Source: Craterostigma plantagineum
Taxonomy: Eukaryota > Streptophyta > Magnoliopsida > Lamiales > Linderniaceae
NCBI GenBank assembly: GCA_027422505.1
Contig: JAPQWV010001345.1
Location: forward strand, 31,001 to 95,000
Direction of reading: 5' to 3'
DNA: 64,000 bases
Under the pieces are notes generated by a model. That model saw nothing but the letters and a program-made list of their open reading frames with translations. It ran no database searches and was not told the DNA's origin. Of the stretch, positions 1 to 12,905 are shown piece after piece (position 1 is the stretch's first letter; every line of letters begins with the position of its first letter). The position numbers and the translations under genes are program-made.

Positions 1-72
1 AAAAAAAAGAAGAAAATCCCACAATCACATCATAACATCCAAATTCTACATCACCAAAATCTTGAAATATCA

Positions 73-1071
<999 letters not shown>

Positions 1072-1806
1072 GAATCAAAAAATATTTAATTTTAATTTCA
1101 ATTAAAGGTCATCAGTCAGCTAAAGGATATAAGTCTTGGTTTCTCGAGATTCATGAAAACGGCGTCGTACTGTTATAGGTCAAGTAGGTAGGGAAGGATT
1201 ATCGTATTATGTAAGATTCAAATCAAAATATTGGCAAGAAATTATCAGATTTCGCAATTATTTGATGACTACACGGTGATTAAATGTATTGAAGAGATGT
1301 CGAAGCTATTGGGGCGCATAAATATCATTTATAATTCACTACAATTTAGGGCATTTATGTATATCATATGTAAAGGTGAGCGGTCAAGCGATGATATAAA
1401 TGCACCAATCGTCAATATTTATTATTTACATACAAGAAAAAGGGGGTGAAGTGAAAGTATGTGTTAGATAAGATACTTGTGAGTTTATTAAAACGAATTA
1501 ATTTTATGGAACCAAAGTAAATCAACTCACATGATCAAGAAATGATAAAACTAATTTTGCGTGATCACATATATTTTATTATTTCATTTATTTTGCGTGT
1601 GCGAATCTATGTATGGATGTGTTAAGTTGTGGTAGATATGGACACTTTTGACAAATATACTCTTATCATGTCAGAACATTCAGTGGTGGAGGTCCAACTA
1701 CTATTTCTTTTTAAGGACATCGATACTATGTCTATAATTAAGTTGATATCATTGATCTTCACAATATTTAGATGTGAAAATTAAATTCTAGGCAAGGTAC
1801 GGAAAG
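1072..1806. other. Intergenic, no gene seen
   Basis: AT-rich sequence between the NEK upstream region and the first retrotransposon. One 72-codon ORF on the plus strand (1231-1449) has no recognisable motif, no TATA or splice context and unremarkable composition. I see no RNA gene or repeat here. It marks the host flank of the transposon block. Confidence 0.5.
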
Positions 1807-2022
1807 TGTTAGTTTTTGAAGAAGAAGATTGAAAAATATAAACGTAATTCTCTGTACCAATCTAATTACAGATGACTAATCACTTTGATACTATGGATAC
1901 ATATCTACTATGTACTCTTTCGACCCTGCAGAGGAGTAATATACAGAAAATATCTAACATACATTTAAGATTACATTTCAGTCCTCACTACAAATATAAC
2001 TCAACACTCAATATTCTTTACA
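1807..2022 (-). repeat. 3' LTR of an Ale/Retrofit-like copia element
   Basis: On the minus strand this segment begins TGTAAAGAATATTG and ends AAAAACTAACA, giving the TG...CA ends of an LTR. It is directly preceded (2030-2023, minus) by the purine run AAAGGGAA, a short polypurine tract, and that in turn by the C-terminal end of the copia RNase H region. About 216 bp, a length usual for Ale-type elements. The 5' LTR partner is absent, so target duplication cannot be checked; the flanking five bases are GAAAG. Confidence 0.6.
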
Positions 2023-2039
2023 TTCCCTTTCAAGTTTGG

Positions 2040-4168
2040 CATAGACAAGTTCAACATGCCAAACTTGGATAATAGGTACTCAAATTGATTTCTTCCTAGA
2101 GCTTTAGTGAGCACATCAGCAGGTTGCTCTCGAGATTGTATGTACTATGTTTTGATCACATTTCCTTGTATCTTCTCCCGTATGAAATGACAATCTACCT
2201 CGATGTGCTTCGTTCGCTCATGGAAAACTGGGTTTGCAGCTATCTGAATTGCAGACTTGCTATCTGTAAATATCGTCACGGGCTCTAATTTTGGAATGCC
2301 AATATCCTTCATTATACTTATCAGCCAACTTATCTCAGCTGTGACCATAGCTATTGCCCTGTATTCTGCTTCAGCTGAGCTCCTAGAAACTGTACTCTGT
2401 TTTTTATTTCCAAGATATCAACGAACTGCCAAGAAATATCATATAACCTGTTAGTAACTTTCTGGACTTTGGGCACGATGCCCAATCCGCATCACAGTAG
2501 GCTTTCAGAGTTACTTCACTATTTCTATCAAGTAATATGCCAAGACGTGGCTTTCCCTTCAAATATCTAAGTATTCTATACAATGCATCAAAATGAATTT
2601 TCTTTGGATCATGCATATATTGTGAAAGAATTTGCACAGCATAGGAGATGTCTGGTCTGGTCAGGCATAAGTAGATTAAGTAACCAACTATCTTTCGAAA
2701 AAAAGACTCATTTAACTTCCCTGTCTCATGTTGCTCTTCTGATGTAATGAATTCTGCCCTGTGGAATCTGCCAAGGTAACGTTCTGCTCAGCAGGGATGC
2801 TGAGGGCCTTAGAAGTTAACATCCCCGTTTCATCAAGTAACTCAAGCACATATTTGCGTTGGCTAAGTATAATTCCTTTATTAGATCTGGCTACCTCAAT
2901 CCCAAGAAGTACTTCCATTCTCCTAGACTTCCACATGAAAAATGTTATTCAAATGGCTCTTGGTTTCATTAATCATATGATCACTATTCCCAGTAATGAC
3001 TATATCATCTACATATACTAAGAGAATGACAATGTTTCTCCCCTTGCATTTAACAAACAACGAATAGTCATTCTTTAATTGTTCAAATCCAAAATCATGC
3101 ATAGCCATTGTAAATTTATGATTCCATTGCCTTGAAGCTTGTTTTAAGCCGTATAAGGACTTTTCAAGCTTGCAAACCTTGGTATTTGTACCATCTGAAT
3201 TTTCAGTGGTTAATCCTTGAGGTATGGTCATATATACTTCTTCTTGCAAGTCTCCTTGCAAGAAGGCATTGGTGACATCCATTTGCCAAAGTGGCCATTC
3301 ATATAAAGATGCAAGTGAAATTGATAAGTCTAATAGTAACATGCTTAGCAACCGGAGCAAACGTGTCTGTGTAATCTATGCCTTCAACTTGATTATACCA
3401 TTTCGCCACCAAACGGGCTTTATACCTTTAATTACTACCATCTGCATTGTACTTAATAGAATATACCCACTTACTTCCAATTGGTGTTTACCTTTAGGAA
3501 GATCAGTTATCTTCCATGTATTGTTGAGTTGTAGGGCTGCAATCTCAGTTTCCATTGCTTTCTTCTAATTTTTAGAATGTGTTGCTTCTTGAAATGTATT
3601 TGGAATCTCTTCCCTTGCAGATGCGACCAAGTATGTTCCATGGTTGGGCTGAGTTTGATTATTCTGCAAGCTGGATGACAGAGGATATTTGATGAAACAA
3701 CTTGATTAGTGTTAGTAAAAGGAGAAATAAAATCCTGTAACAAGTAAGAGGTCTGCGAGTTCTGTCAGATCTTCTTAAGGAATGGTCTCTTCCAACGTCT
3801 TCTCCTCCTTGAATGTGATCACCTGCCTCAGTTGGATCATATGTTTCATGGTCTAAAAACACATCATTATTCAGTTCACTATCTGTAGGATCAGGATATG
3901 AAAAACCATCATAGCTGAATTTACCATTCCCATCTGTTATTGCAGAAGAATGACCCTTCTTATCATGATCATTGCTTTTATTAAATGGGAACTTGTCCTC
4001 ACATAATATCACGTCCCTTGAAACTAGGAATGTCTTTGTTTCAAGGTCAAGCAATCTGTAGGCCTTCTGATTGGCTGCATAGCCCATTAGCACACAAGGC
4101 TTAGATCTGTGCTGGAACTTATCAACCTGGCGTAAAATCTTAACAAAGCATAAACAACCAAATATTCT
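2040..4168 (-). pseudogene. Ty1/copia pol, 3' half (integrase tail, RT, RNase H), Ale/Retrofit-like
   Basis: The minus strand carries, in order, the integrase C-terminus (GCLCFVKILRQVDKFQHRSK, then VLMGYA...), RT (QMDVTNAFLQGDLQEEVYM, LYGLKQASRQW, catalytic YVDDIVITG near 3000) and RNase H (YCDADWASCPKSRK, then HERTKHIEVDCHFIREK). The frames are broken at about 3650, 2930, 2700 and 2400, so it is a pseudogene. Everything before the end of integrase is missing: homology stops at 4168, where Athila-type sequence begins. Lineage is by motif wording such as HERTKHIEVDCHF and is tentative. Confidence 0.85.
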
Positions 4169-4871
4169 TTAGGCACGTTTCACGCAACCAAAGAAATGAG
4201 CAAAAAGCTCGTAGGCTCAAAATCTCACAAAAATCAGGTTATGTGTACGAATCTTTCATGTATCGCTAAGTTCATCATGCAAGAAAGAAATCGACTACGC
4301 ACATGTATCCTAATCACTCACAAAATTTCTACATGAAATCATCCTTTAGTAGATAAGAACCATGATTTTCGAAAAATATTTATGCCATACATATATCTTT
4401 CTTTTTTAATCTCGGAAAAAAATTTATGCCATGTTTTATTTTTTAAATCACAGCATGCACATATAATATGTTCGTATTATCAATTTCGCAGAAATTTCCC
4501 TCCCCACACTTAAGATTTACGTTGCCCTCAACGTAACAAACATTGGAACACAAGGAAGAGGAAAATAAATAAATAGACGAACTTCCCTGAATAGTTCGAT
4601 GTCCATGCTTTGCAAACGGCCCTCCATACACTTGAGGTTTGAATTCCCTTAGTTGCAGAAGCATTTGGCATGATTCTGCTTGGATGAGACTACGCATTGC
4701 ATTATTCATAGATGGCGTTCCTCGTGACATTTGACTGACAAAATAGACTTAAAGAAAATAGGGCGTAAAAAAACAATTCATAGAAAATTTATAGTATAGG
4801 CATCTTAAAGGAAAATGGGACAACATTGATACTCATCGCAAAACATCACCAGTCCCCAAGTTTTATTATTA

Positions 4872-4898
4872 AATATATATATATATATATATATATAT
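4872..4898. repeat. (AT)n microsatellite
   Basis: Uninterrupted alternating AT for about 27 bases inside the Athila 3' region. Confidence 0.95.
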
Positions 4899-5201
4899 AG
4901 TAAGTGCAAAAAATACAAACGTGATGCAACTAGCCCAGCAACGGAACCATTATTATTTTTTCTTTTATTTATTTTCTTTTTTTTCTGTTTTATTTTATTA
5001 TTATTATATCTATATTTTTTCACTAAGATTAACACGTAATCGACGAGTTTTTCGAGAACGGTTCGCTCGAGGAAAAATCTGATAATCGACAAAGGAAATA
5101 TCACTTTCTCACGCGGCTTCAAATTCTTAAGTCAAAAATTCGTCTGTATCATTTAATGAATTTGCCGGGTATGATAATGATATTTTTGTGCCATTCATGC
5201 C

Positions 5202-5209
5202 TATAAATA
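5202..5209 (+). promoter_or_regulatory. TATA box of the antisense small ORF
   Basis: TATAAATA in the context CCTATAAATAGACA, a very good plant TATA box, lies about 95 bp before the ATG at 5301 on the plus strand. The following stretch (CACAACAACACCATTTACC) looks like a plant 5' leader. It points against the direction of the gypsy element. Confidence 0.55.
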
Positions 5210-5300
5210 GACATTGCTCGAACAACACAACAACACCATTTACCATAAATCACATATCTTCAGCAATCTCATTTTTGACATTCTGGGTTAGCTAGCCACT

Positions 5301-5519
5301 ATGAACTGGGGACAGCAGCAAGGCCGTGAGAATGCGACTGAAGAATACGCGAGGTTTCGACGTAATTTAGATATGCTATCACTTAATTTCGCTCTTCTTG
5401 TGGGTTTGTTCGCAGTTTTACTGGCTTTGTGTTTTGGGTTCTCACTAGGTGTACTTGTGAGTAACCGCCCTTATGAAATAAAACTAGTGTTCCGTCTTTT
5501 GTATTATTCGCAGTTTTAA
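5301..5519 (+). CDS. Antisense small ORF with one membrane segment in the gypsy 3' region
   Basis: A 72-residue ORF starting MNWGQQQGRENATEEYARFR. Residues about 27-52 (LSLNFALLVGLFAVLLALCF then GFSLGVLV) are strongly hydrophobic and would form one transmembrane helix. The N-terminal part is polar and charged. It has a TATA box and a leader-like region upstream, and GTGAGT at 5457-5462 could be a splice donor. Antisense ORFs between pol and the 3' LTR are known in Tat/Grande-type gypsy elements (family knowledge), so this may be such a gene; product and expression are unknown. It could also be a chance ORF in a tandem repeat. Confidence 0.4.
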   Translation: MNWGQQQGRENATEEYARFRRNLDMLSLNFALLVGLFAVLLALCFGFSLGVLVSNRPYEIKLVFRLLYYSQF

Positions 5520-5590
5520 GACTTTTGTATTGGGTCATCACAAGTTGTACTGGTATGTAACCATCTATATGAAGTAAAACTATCGTTCTT
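5409..5590. repeat. Two-copy tandem repeat, period about 98 bp
   Basis: The stretch beginning TTCGCAGTTTTA at 5409 recurs at 5507, and both copies run on through related text (TGTAC...GTAACC...ATGAA.TAAAACTA). A third, shorter start of the unit is at 5717. The copies are diverged. The first copy covers the membrane segment of the antisense ORF. Confidence 0.75.
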
Positions 5591-5882
5591 ATCCCGTTTC
5601 TGATTCTGCATTGTGAGTTTCGCACGTTGATAGATTAACGACGAAAACCTGTGAGAATCCTAAGCAAATACCGCAATATAAGATCAGGTTGCGAAAGCAA
5701 AAACCGTCCCTCAATATTCGCAGTTTTATTTTTATTATTATTATTATTTATTTTATATATATATTTTTATTATTTTTTTTATTTATATTTTATTTTTATT
5801 TTATTATTTTATTTTTTTTTAAATACTCTAATGCCTAAAACATAAATAAAAATACCTGGGTTGCCTCCCAAGAAGCGCTTCT

Positions 5883-7295
5883 TTAGCGTCGTGAGCCGGA
5901 CGTACCTTTTTCGTTCTGCGGTAGCTTGAAATCGAGGTACATGACCTCCTTTGTGCCCGTGTCTTCTCCTCCACCGTGATAATGCTTTAGTCGACGGCCA
6001 TTAACCTTGAAATTTCCCTGCTCAACATTTGAACTTTCGACAGTACCATAGGGAAAAACGCGAGTAACTGTAAAAAGTCCAGACCAGCGAGATCTTAGCT
6101 TTCCGGGAAAAAGCCTAAGACGAGAATTGAAAAGGAGGACTTGATCCCCCTCTTGAAATTCTCTATGTTGCTTGATCTTCTTATCGTGATACGCTTTTGA
6201 GCGTTCCTTATACATTTTTGCATTGTCATATGCCGACAAACGCCATTCATCAACCTCATTGATCTGGAGCTTACGTTTTTCACCGGCTTGCACCAAATCG
6301 AGGTTTAAAGACTTTATCGCCCAGTAGGCTTTATGTTCTAGTTCAACGGGAAGGTGACATGCCTTTCGTAAACTAGTCGATATGGGGTAGTGCCTATTGG
6401 CGTCTTATATGCAGTCCTATAGGCCCAAAATGCGTCGTTAAGCTTATTCGCCCATTTCCCGTCGATTCCCATTTATAGTTTTCTCTAGAATGCGCTTCAA
6501 CTCACGGTTCACTACTTCTACTTGACCACTAGCTTGGGGGTGGTATGGGGTGGATAAGCTGTGTCTAACACCGTAACGTTCTAACGTGCGTCCAAACTGG
6601 GTGTTACAGAAATGTGTACCCCTATCACTAATAATGCACCTAGGCGCCCCAAAACGTGAAAACAATGCTCGAAGAAATCTAACGACTACCCTAGCGTCGT
6701 TCGTGGGTAAGGCTTGCGCCTCGGCCCATTTAGACACATAATCGACTAGGGAATGGTCCATAAAATCTATACCCCAAAACGTCGAAAATTTAACAAACTA
6801 GGATGAAGTTCTGGGGCATTTCGTCGCGTTTCGAGAGATTACTTGTGCGCTGACACTGATCACAAGTGTCAACGTACCTTGGGCGTCCTTGAATATCGTG
6901 GGCCAGTAGAATCCGCTTTCCAACACCTTCTGGGCGGTTCTGTTGGCTGCGTAATGCCCTTCGGTCGGTCCATTGTGGCAGTGCCTCAGGATCTGTGTCG
7001 TCTCTGGAGCGGCAACGCATCGTCGTATTACCTGGTCTGCACATCGCCTGAAAAGATATGGGTCTTCCCAAAAGTAGTACCTCAAATCAGAAAAGAATTT
7101 CTTCTTTTGCTGACTGGTATACTCCTTTGGTAGGACCCTCGCAACAAGATAGTTAGCGTAATCTGCAAACCAGGGAGTGTCATCACTTACCACCTCTATC
7201 GAGTAAAGATGCTCGTCTGGGAACCTATCTTGTATCGGCCTTCCGTCCTTGTGGTATATTTCGGACACATCCAGTCGAGAGAGGTGATCCGCCAC
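5883..7295 (-). pseudogene. Gypsy integrase with RNase H-integrase linker
   Basis: Minus strand. 7295-6800 reads [11 protein letters not shown], then the zinc-binding part with [19 protein letters not shown] and [10 protein letters not shown] (the following C..C pair is altered by a frameshift). 6760-6445 holds the core: DYVSKWAEAQALPTNDARV, the second catalytic Asp in ISDRGTHF, and the Glu in the VEVVNRELK stretch. The first catalytic Asp region is damaged at 6790-6760, where sequence is missing. 6296-5883 is the C-terminal part (HDKKIKQHREFQEGDQVLLF, then SRLRLFPGKLRSRWSG). Cuts and joins element DNA to the host when intact; this copy is frameshifted and dead. Confidence 0.85.
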
Positions 7296-8490
7296 TAGGT
7301 TCTCCGCACCGTTCTTATCCCGAATCTCAATATCGAACTCTTGCAGTAGTAGGATCCATCTGCGTGGCTTGGCGTCGGGCTTGCTACCAAGTACTTAAGA
7401 GCAGAATGGTCAGTAAAAACAATAACTTTGGATATGATAAGATATGACCTGAACTTGTCGAAAGCAAACACGACGGCCAACAACTCCTTTTCGGTGGTCG
7501 TGTAATTGGCTTGGGCTGCGTCTAACGTCTTACTCGCATAGTAGATCAGCCTTAAATGGTTGTCCTTACGCTGCCCTAACACGGCCCCAACTGCATAGTC
7601 ACTAGCATCGCACATTAGTACAAAGGGCAGCCCCCAGTCAGGGGCGACCATAATAGGTGCTGCGATAAGTCGTTCCTTAAGTAAATTGAAAGCATGCAAG
7701 CACTCGTCATTAAAATCAAACGGGGCATCTTTTTCTAGCAACCTAGACATGGTTCTCGCGATCTTAGAAAAATCTTTAATAAACCTACGATAAAACCCCG
7801 CATGTCCTAGAAAGCTCCTAATGGACTTCACGTTCGAGGGAACGGGCAATTTTTCTATGTCTTAACTTAGCTCGGTCCACTTCGATTCCTTTAGAGGAGA
7901 TCTTGTGACCGAGAACTATACCCTCTCGAACCATGAAGTGGCACTTTTCCCAATTAAGTGCCAAGTTTGTTTCCTCGCATCGTGCGAGAGATTCGATAGA
8001 CACACATCGAATGACGACCCGAAAACAGAAAAATCGTCCATAAATACCTCCATTACCTCGCCTACCAGTTCGTCGAATATGACCGTCATGCATCGCTGAA
8101 AGGTGGCTGGGGCATTGCAGAGGCGAACGGCATCCTTCGGTATGCGAACGTCCCGAACGGGTAAGTGAACGTGGTCTTTTCTTGGTCCTCGGGTGCTATG
8201 GGGATCTGTAGATATCCTGACAAACATCTAGGAAACAGTAAAATGAGTGACGGCTAACTTTTCTAACATCTGATCAATAAATGGTAAAGGAAAATGATCC
8301 TTTCTCGTCGCATCGTTCAACTTCCTGTAGTCGATGCAGACGCGCCATCCAGTCACCGTCCTCGTCGGAATCAGCTCGTTCTTGTCATTGGTGACGACCG
8401 TCATGCCTCCCTTCTTTGGGACTACTTGGACCGGGCTGACCCATGCGCTGTCTGAAATGGGATAGATCATCCCTGCGTCTAGCATTGATC
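7296..8490 (-). pseudogene. Gypsy reverse transcriptase and RNase H
   Basis: Minus strand. RT begins near 8485 with AGMIYPISDSAWVSPVQVVP, then WRVCIDYRKLNDATRKDHFP, and the catalytic box as FMDDFSVFG (8055-8030) in another frame. RNase H with the connection domain is at 7849-7300: RSFLGHAGFYRRFIKDFSKI, CDASDYAVGAVLGQ, YTTTEKELLAVVFAFDKFRS and [11 protein letters not shown], including the catalytic Asp and Glu. At least three frame changes separate these blocks. The order and wording fit Athila. Confidence 0.88.
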
Positions 8491-9330
8491 ACTTCCTTCT
8501 TTACCACGTCCTTCATATTGGGGTTGAGCCGCCTTTGGCGTTGAGCGACGGCTTGAAATCGTCCTCCATGAGGATCTATGCGTGCAGTAGCTAGGGCTGA
8601 TACCCCATTATGTCGGATATCTTCCACGCCAAGCCCTTCTTGTGCGCTTTCAACACATCCAAGAGCTTGGCCTTCTGTCCGTCGTCTAGGCTTGACGAGA
8701 TTATGACTGGTACCCTCCATTGCTGCTAAGGTACGCGTACTCGAGGTGGTCGGGGCAGCGGTTTTAACTCTAGGACTGGTGGCTCCTCGACGGAGCTCTT
8801 TTCTTTGTCTCTTCGCTGCTCTCGTCAATGGCTATGATAGGCTCGTCGGCCTCCTCCCACACTCGTCGATTGCCATAAGTGTATGCATGTCCTGCTCGCC
8901 CGACCTTGTGACAGACCTTGCACGGAAAAGAGAAAGTCGTGCTCAAACACGTCTAAAAAATAGCATTTATCGTCTTGCTCATTACTCTTTTTCATCGAAT
9001 CCGCCATACTAAATGTAACCTTTTCTCCATTTACTGTCAACGTCAATGACCATTCCTAACGTCTATCATGGTTTCTCCTGTGGTTAAGAACGGTCTGCCT
9101 AATATCAACGGGACATTATCATCCTCCTCCATGTCTAAAATAACGAAATCAGCAGGAATTACGAATTATCCACTTTAACTAGAACGTCCTCGATGACACC
9201 TCGAGGATACTTCAACGATCTATCGGCTAATTGCAAGCTCATCCTAGTGGGTCGTGGCTCACCTAATCCTTAGAGCTTAAACATTGAATATGACATTAAA
9301 TTAATGCTAGCACCTAGGTCAGCTAACGCA
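8491..9330 (-). pseudogene. Gypsy protease region and linker to RT
   Basis: The minus strand around 9335-9300 encodes ALADLGASINL, the aspartic protease site (D at the DLGAS motif) of Athila-type elements, followed by PRPTRMSLQLADRS and [10 protein letters not shown] (9130-9090). The linker 8990-8500 encodes no clean frame; short ORFs on either strand there are chance. Protease would mature Gag and Pol. Several frameshifts are present. Confidence 0.75.
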
Positions 9331-11424
9331 CCTCAATAACTAAGTCTCCTATAAGACAGGGAATAGTAAAACTCCTTGGGTCCTTAAGCTTCTTAGGGAT
9401 CTTGCTTTGGAATATCGCCGAGCACTCTCCTCTCAGGCATACGGTGGAGACGTGTTCGAGCTTCCTTCTGTTCGTCAGCAGGTCCTTCAAGAACTTGGCG
9501 AAGCTGGGCATCTGCGTAATTGCTTCAACAAAAGGTAGGTTAATATGCAATCCTTACACATACTCATAAATTTACCAAATTGTGCCTCGTCTTTATCCTT
9601 CTCTTAGTCGGGGCCGGGTAAGGAATTTTTGGCTGGTATGACTTCACCGGTGGCCGCTCGATCTCCTTGCCTTTCTTTCTCAGGCTCGACCTTCTCCTTC
9701 TCAGCTTCGACGTTCCTTCTCAACTTCAGCTTCTTAATCTGCTCCATTGTCGCCTTGCCTATCTCCATTTCTGGCTCGTCGTGGGCCTCGACCTTAGCTT
9801 TTCATTTGATTTCTTCTTAGGAGGTACATCTTGCAAAAATCTCTTCCTTTTCTCAGGGTGACCTCCTTGCAATACTCCTTAGGATTTGGTTCGGTATAAC
9901 TTGGGAGTGATCCTGAGTTCGCTCAGCCAACGCTTCGCCATCTGGCCCACTTGTTGCTCCAATTTATTGATAGAGGCATCGGTGTTCTGGGCACGTACTT
10001 CTATGTACTCCTCCATCTTATTCATCCGACTCTCGTGGCTTGTGTGGTGTTGCTGAAATTGGTGATGAGCGTCTTCATCATATCATTCATTTCCCTCATG
10101 TCGTCGGACCCAGCCCCTGCAGATGTATTCTGATACGGACGTGATGTTCCTCCTTGGAAACCAGAAGATCTAGGTTGGAATCCCTGGTGGCCTTTGGGCG
10201 TTGTGGTTTTGGTTCCCATACGATAGATTTGGATGTGCTCGAGGTTGAAAACTCCGCTGGCCTTGGGAATTCCCCATATAGTCCACGTGTTCTAGTGATT
10301 GTCCGACTTGGCACTCTGAGGTCTCATGAGCTGCGCCACAAATCTCGCATTGTGGTGTATACGGCTTCTGAGGCGATGGGCTTGCCATCACGGCATGTAC
10401 TGGCTGTGTTTGCCCGGCCTTTGGAAGTAGTGTGTGATCACCGTCTGGAGCTGAGAATTGTAGTTGCAATCTGCTGTTGCAACGCCTCAATCTTTGCATG
10501 TGTAGCAGTCTCTTCGCTCACCCCAAACACTCCTGGAGTCTTAATCCTCGTGTTACCTCTCATGAAGTTGTTCCTGGAGTAGTCTTCGATTAAATTCCAG
10601 GCGTCTGTGGCATTGAGCTCACGAGCCCTCCTCCCGTGGCCGTCTAACATATGAACTGTTGATCATTGAGGCCCTCACGAAATCGGTTGATCATAGCGGC
10701 CTTCGACATCCCGTGTTGTGGACATTTCTTCAACAGCAATTTGTACCTCTCCACACTTCGTAAAGATTCTTTGAATCCTTCTGGTGAAAGAGGGAGATCT
10801 CTGTCTTCAACCTTAGTACCTTTGACAGTGGGAAGTAATGGCCGTATGAATGCTGCTAGTAGTTCTTCCCACGTAGTGATTGATCTGGGCGGTAACATCT
10901 CCAACCAATCCTTCGCCCTGTACTTGAGTGAGAATGGAAACAACATTAGTTTAATTGCATCACTCGGGACCCCATTAATCTTAATGGTGTCTGTTACTGT
11001 AAGAGAAGCCTTCAGGTGGGAGTACGGATCATCATCGGGATTCCCTTCAAACTGGGCCGTCTGAAAGATCATCTGAAGCCAGGCGTGCTTCAGCTCGAAA
11101 TTGTTGTTCTCGATCGATCGCCGATTATGTACCACCGAGGAGGCGCTCTTGAGTAGATCTTGTAAAGATTGTTCCTCTTCTTGGTCATGGTGGACCGATG
11201 CTTCTGCGTTCAGCCATCTCGACTTCTGTCTCTCGACCGTCTACAGATGCCTCTGTTCGAGAATTCTCTGCCGACTCCTGAGAGTTGTCCTCTGAGTAGC
11301 TTACTAACGCTTCTTGATAGTTACTAGCCGTGCCTTCTGAATTGTATCTGAGCTGCCTTCGCAATTTCCGCTCGAAATTTGGATCTCCTTCAACAATTGG
11401 ACCTGATGGGTTGCTTCGGGTCAT
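9331..11424 (-). pseudogene. Gypsy gag, Athila-like
   Basis: Minus strand. The first ATG in frame is at 11424 (MTRSNPSGPIVEGDPNFERK). The capsid-like block 11135-10650 reads RRSIENNNFELK, then INGVPSDAIKLMLFPFSLKY and RAKDWLEMLPPRSITTWEEL, ending CPQHGMSKAAMINRFREGL. A zinc knuckle CEICGAAHETSEC (CX2CX3HX4C spacing, as in Athila-type Gags) is near 10350-10310. A conserved pre-protease segment (VEAITQMPSFAKFLKDLLTN) is at 9525-9460. Frames change at about 11150, 10650 and 10440. The protein packages element RNA in virus-like particles; this copy cannot encode it whole. Confidence 0.85.
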
Positions 11425-11594
11425 CCACCGTCAAACAGTACCTTCAATGAGTGAAAACGAAATTTAGCGAAGAACTAGACAAATACGTTGAAAAGGTAAC
11501 GAGACTAATAATCATGTAGAAACAAATAATGCAATTAACCAAAAACTGGGAAAATAGCTAAATTACCGAACTAGGGTGTTCCTAATATCCATCT

Positions 11595-11613
11595 ACTCCC
11601 GGCAACAGCGCCA
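11595..11613 (-). other. Primer binding site, tRNA-Asp type
   Basis: The minus strand reads TGGCGCTGTTGCCGGGAGT, one or two changes from the TGGCGCCGTTGCCGGGGA primer site of Athila-like elements, which pairs with the 3' end of tRNA-Asp. It lies just inside the 5' LTR end, as expected. Confidence 0.8.
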
Positions 11614-11619
11614 AAAACT

Positions 11620-12900
11620 TGATCGCAAGCGTGTGCTTTAATATATTAAATAAAGGTTCGTGCCAGTATGTCAAGTAAAAATAAAACGAATATATTATAA
11701 CTAGCACCATGCGCGATAGGCAGTGTACCTATCGTTTGTAGAATAACTATAGCGAAATTCGGAGTATCGAACACGAGGAATTAATTGAGTACTAGTAGTA
11801 ACCTATCATTTCAATATTTAGCCTAAATAAAATATTTTTTTAATTGTAGTTTAATTTATAAAATATATTCTAACAACTTAACTTAGCAAAACTAACAGCT
11901 TTAAACGCAACTTAAATATTAGAAATAACCTTTTATATAAAACAAATGTGCTCTTCGAATCCCGCTAAGTATCATTGACGAGGCCGTAAATTATCGTTAA
12001 CACAAATATATTGACTAAGTCGCGGTAATCCTACTCACGTTCCGAATTTGCTGTCGCCCTAGCACGGTTGTGAGAATATATATTAATTTACCTAAGCGAG
12101 GATTGATTATTTGCTGTCGCCCTATAATCGAACTCCTATCATTTTATGAAAGGCCTAATCGTTTTTCTAGCTGTCGCTCTAAAACGATATTACCACAAAA
12201 TCACATCAACATATAGACATATTGAAGTGATATTCAAATCAACACATAGACATATTAATTTGAAAAACAATATCATATAAATGATAAATAGCCAACATTT
12301 AATGTTCACGAGTATTTTAGTCCAATAAATTCTACCTAGCGTTATCTCATCCAAGCACATAAAATAATTAGCTACTCATAGTTTATGACGGAAACAAGAG
12401 AGACGAATATCAAAGGCGAAAACATAATTTCTTCCCTGATTTTAGCTCTGATAACGTCGCGCTCCGTCAATGCCTTCCTCGCAAATAGATTCTGCCCTCA
12501 CGTCTCTCTCAGCCGTGTGCGTACCTCTACCCTCAACTGCGTATCTGGCGCTGCGCAAGCTCCCGTTCCCTGCTGCCCTACGTGCGTACGTCTCTGAGTG
12601 ATTTATCGATCGAGCGGGTGGCGAGCGACCAAAAGATGGCTGCGGTTTCAGCTGGCGTTTCAACTCCTTATGGCTGTCCCTCAGCGCGAGCAGCAAACTC
12701 AGTTTCTCCTCAGTTTTGTAAGCTCGCTAAGTTCCTTGATAAGTGTATGCTTCAGCTCTTTTTCGGCAGTGTGTTGTGTAGATGCTGTCCTTCAACGTGG
12801 GTGTTTGCGAAACAGAGAGTGGGTTCTTGATGCTGTGCGAGGTTCGACTGAAGAGAGCAAAACGTTGGGAAAGCTGCTGCCCCTTGAGATGGTTGCTTGA
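11620..12900 (-). repeat. 5' LTR of the Athila-like element
   Basis: Bounded on the inside by the primer site: the plus strand reads CCAAAAACT then TGATCGC at 11620, i.e. an LTR end in CA on the minus strand. It contains CTGTCGCCCTA-type phrases three times (12050, 12115, 12170) set between AT-rich stretches. The outer end is not sharp: homology to copia A begins near 12906 without a TG start, so the U3 end is probably clipped. Small ORFs at 12385-12952 on both strands have no motif and are not called. Confidence 0.65.
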
Positions 12901-12905
12901 GAGAC

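Larger units (their letters stand above)
4169..5880 (-). other. 3' noncoding region of the Athila-like element
   Basis: Follows the integrase stop on the minus strand. It starts with a stretch around 5850-5882 (plus-strand GGTTGCCTCCCAAGAAGCGC) that I recognise as common next to integrase in plant gypsy elements, and includes CCCCACACTTAAG and TTGCCCTCAACGTAAC at 4503-4537, also typical of Athila 3' regions. It holds an AT microsatellite, a tandem repeat and an antisense small ORF listed separately. The minus ORFs at 4443-4730 and 4805-5122 show no motif and are not called. Confidence 0.55.
4169..12905 (-). mobile_element. Athila-like Ty3/gypsy retrotransposon, degenerate, lacking a 3' LTR
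   Basis: Read on the minus strand, the order is 5' LTR (about 12900-11620), primer binding site, gag, protease, RT, RNase H, integrase, then a long 3' region. RT before RNase H before integrase is the gypsy order, and the wording of gag (RRSIENNNFELK), protease (ADLGAS) and RNase H-integrase linker (ADHLSRL) is that of Athila. No copy of the 5' LTR is found at the low-coordinate end, so the 3' end is truncated near 4169 against the neighbouring copia fragment. It sits in, and truncates, the 3' tail of copia element A at about 12905. Confidence 0.8.

Noticed and set aside
1231..1449. 72-codon plus ORF in the host flank
   Set aside because: No motif, no splice or promoter context, and the length is within what AT-rich sequence gives by chance.
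6843..7133. Plus-strand ORF of 96 codons
   Set aside because: It is the complement of the gypsy integrase region, which has strong family motifs on the minus strand.
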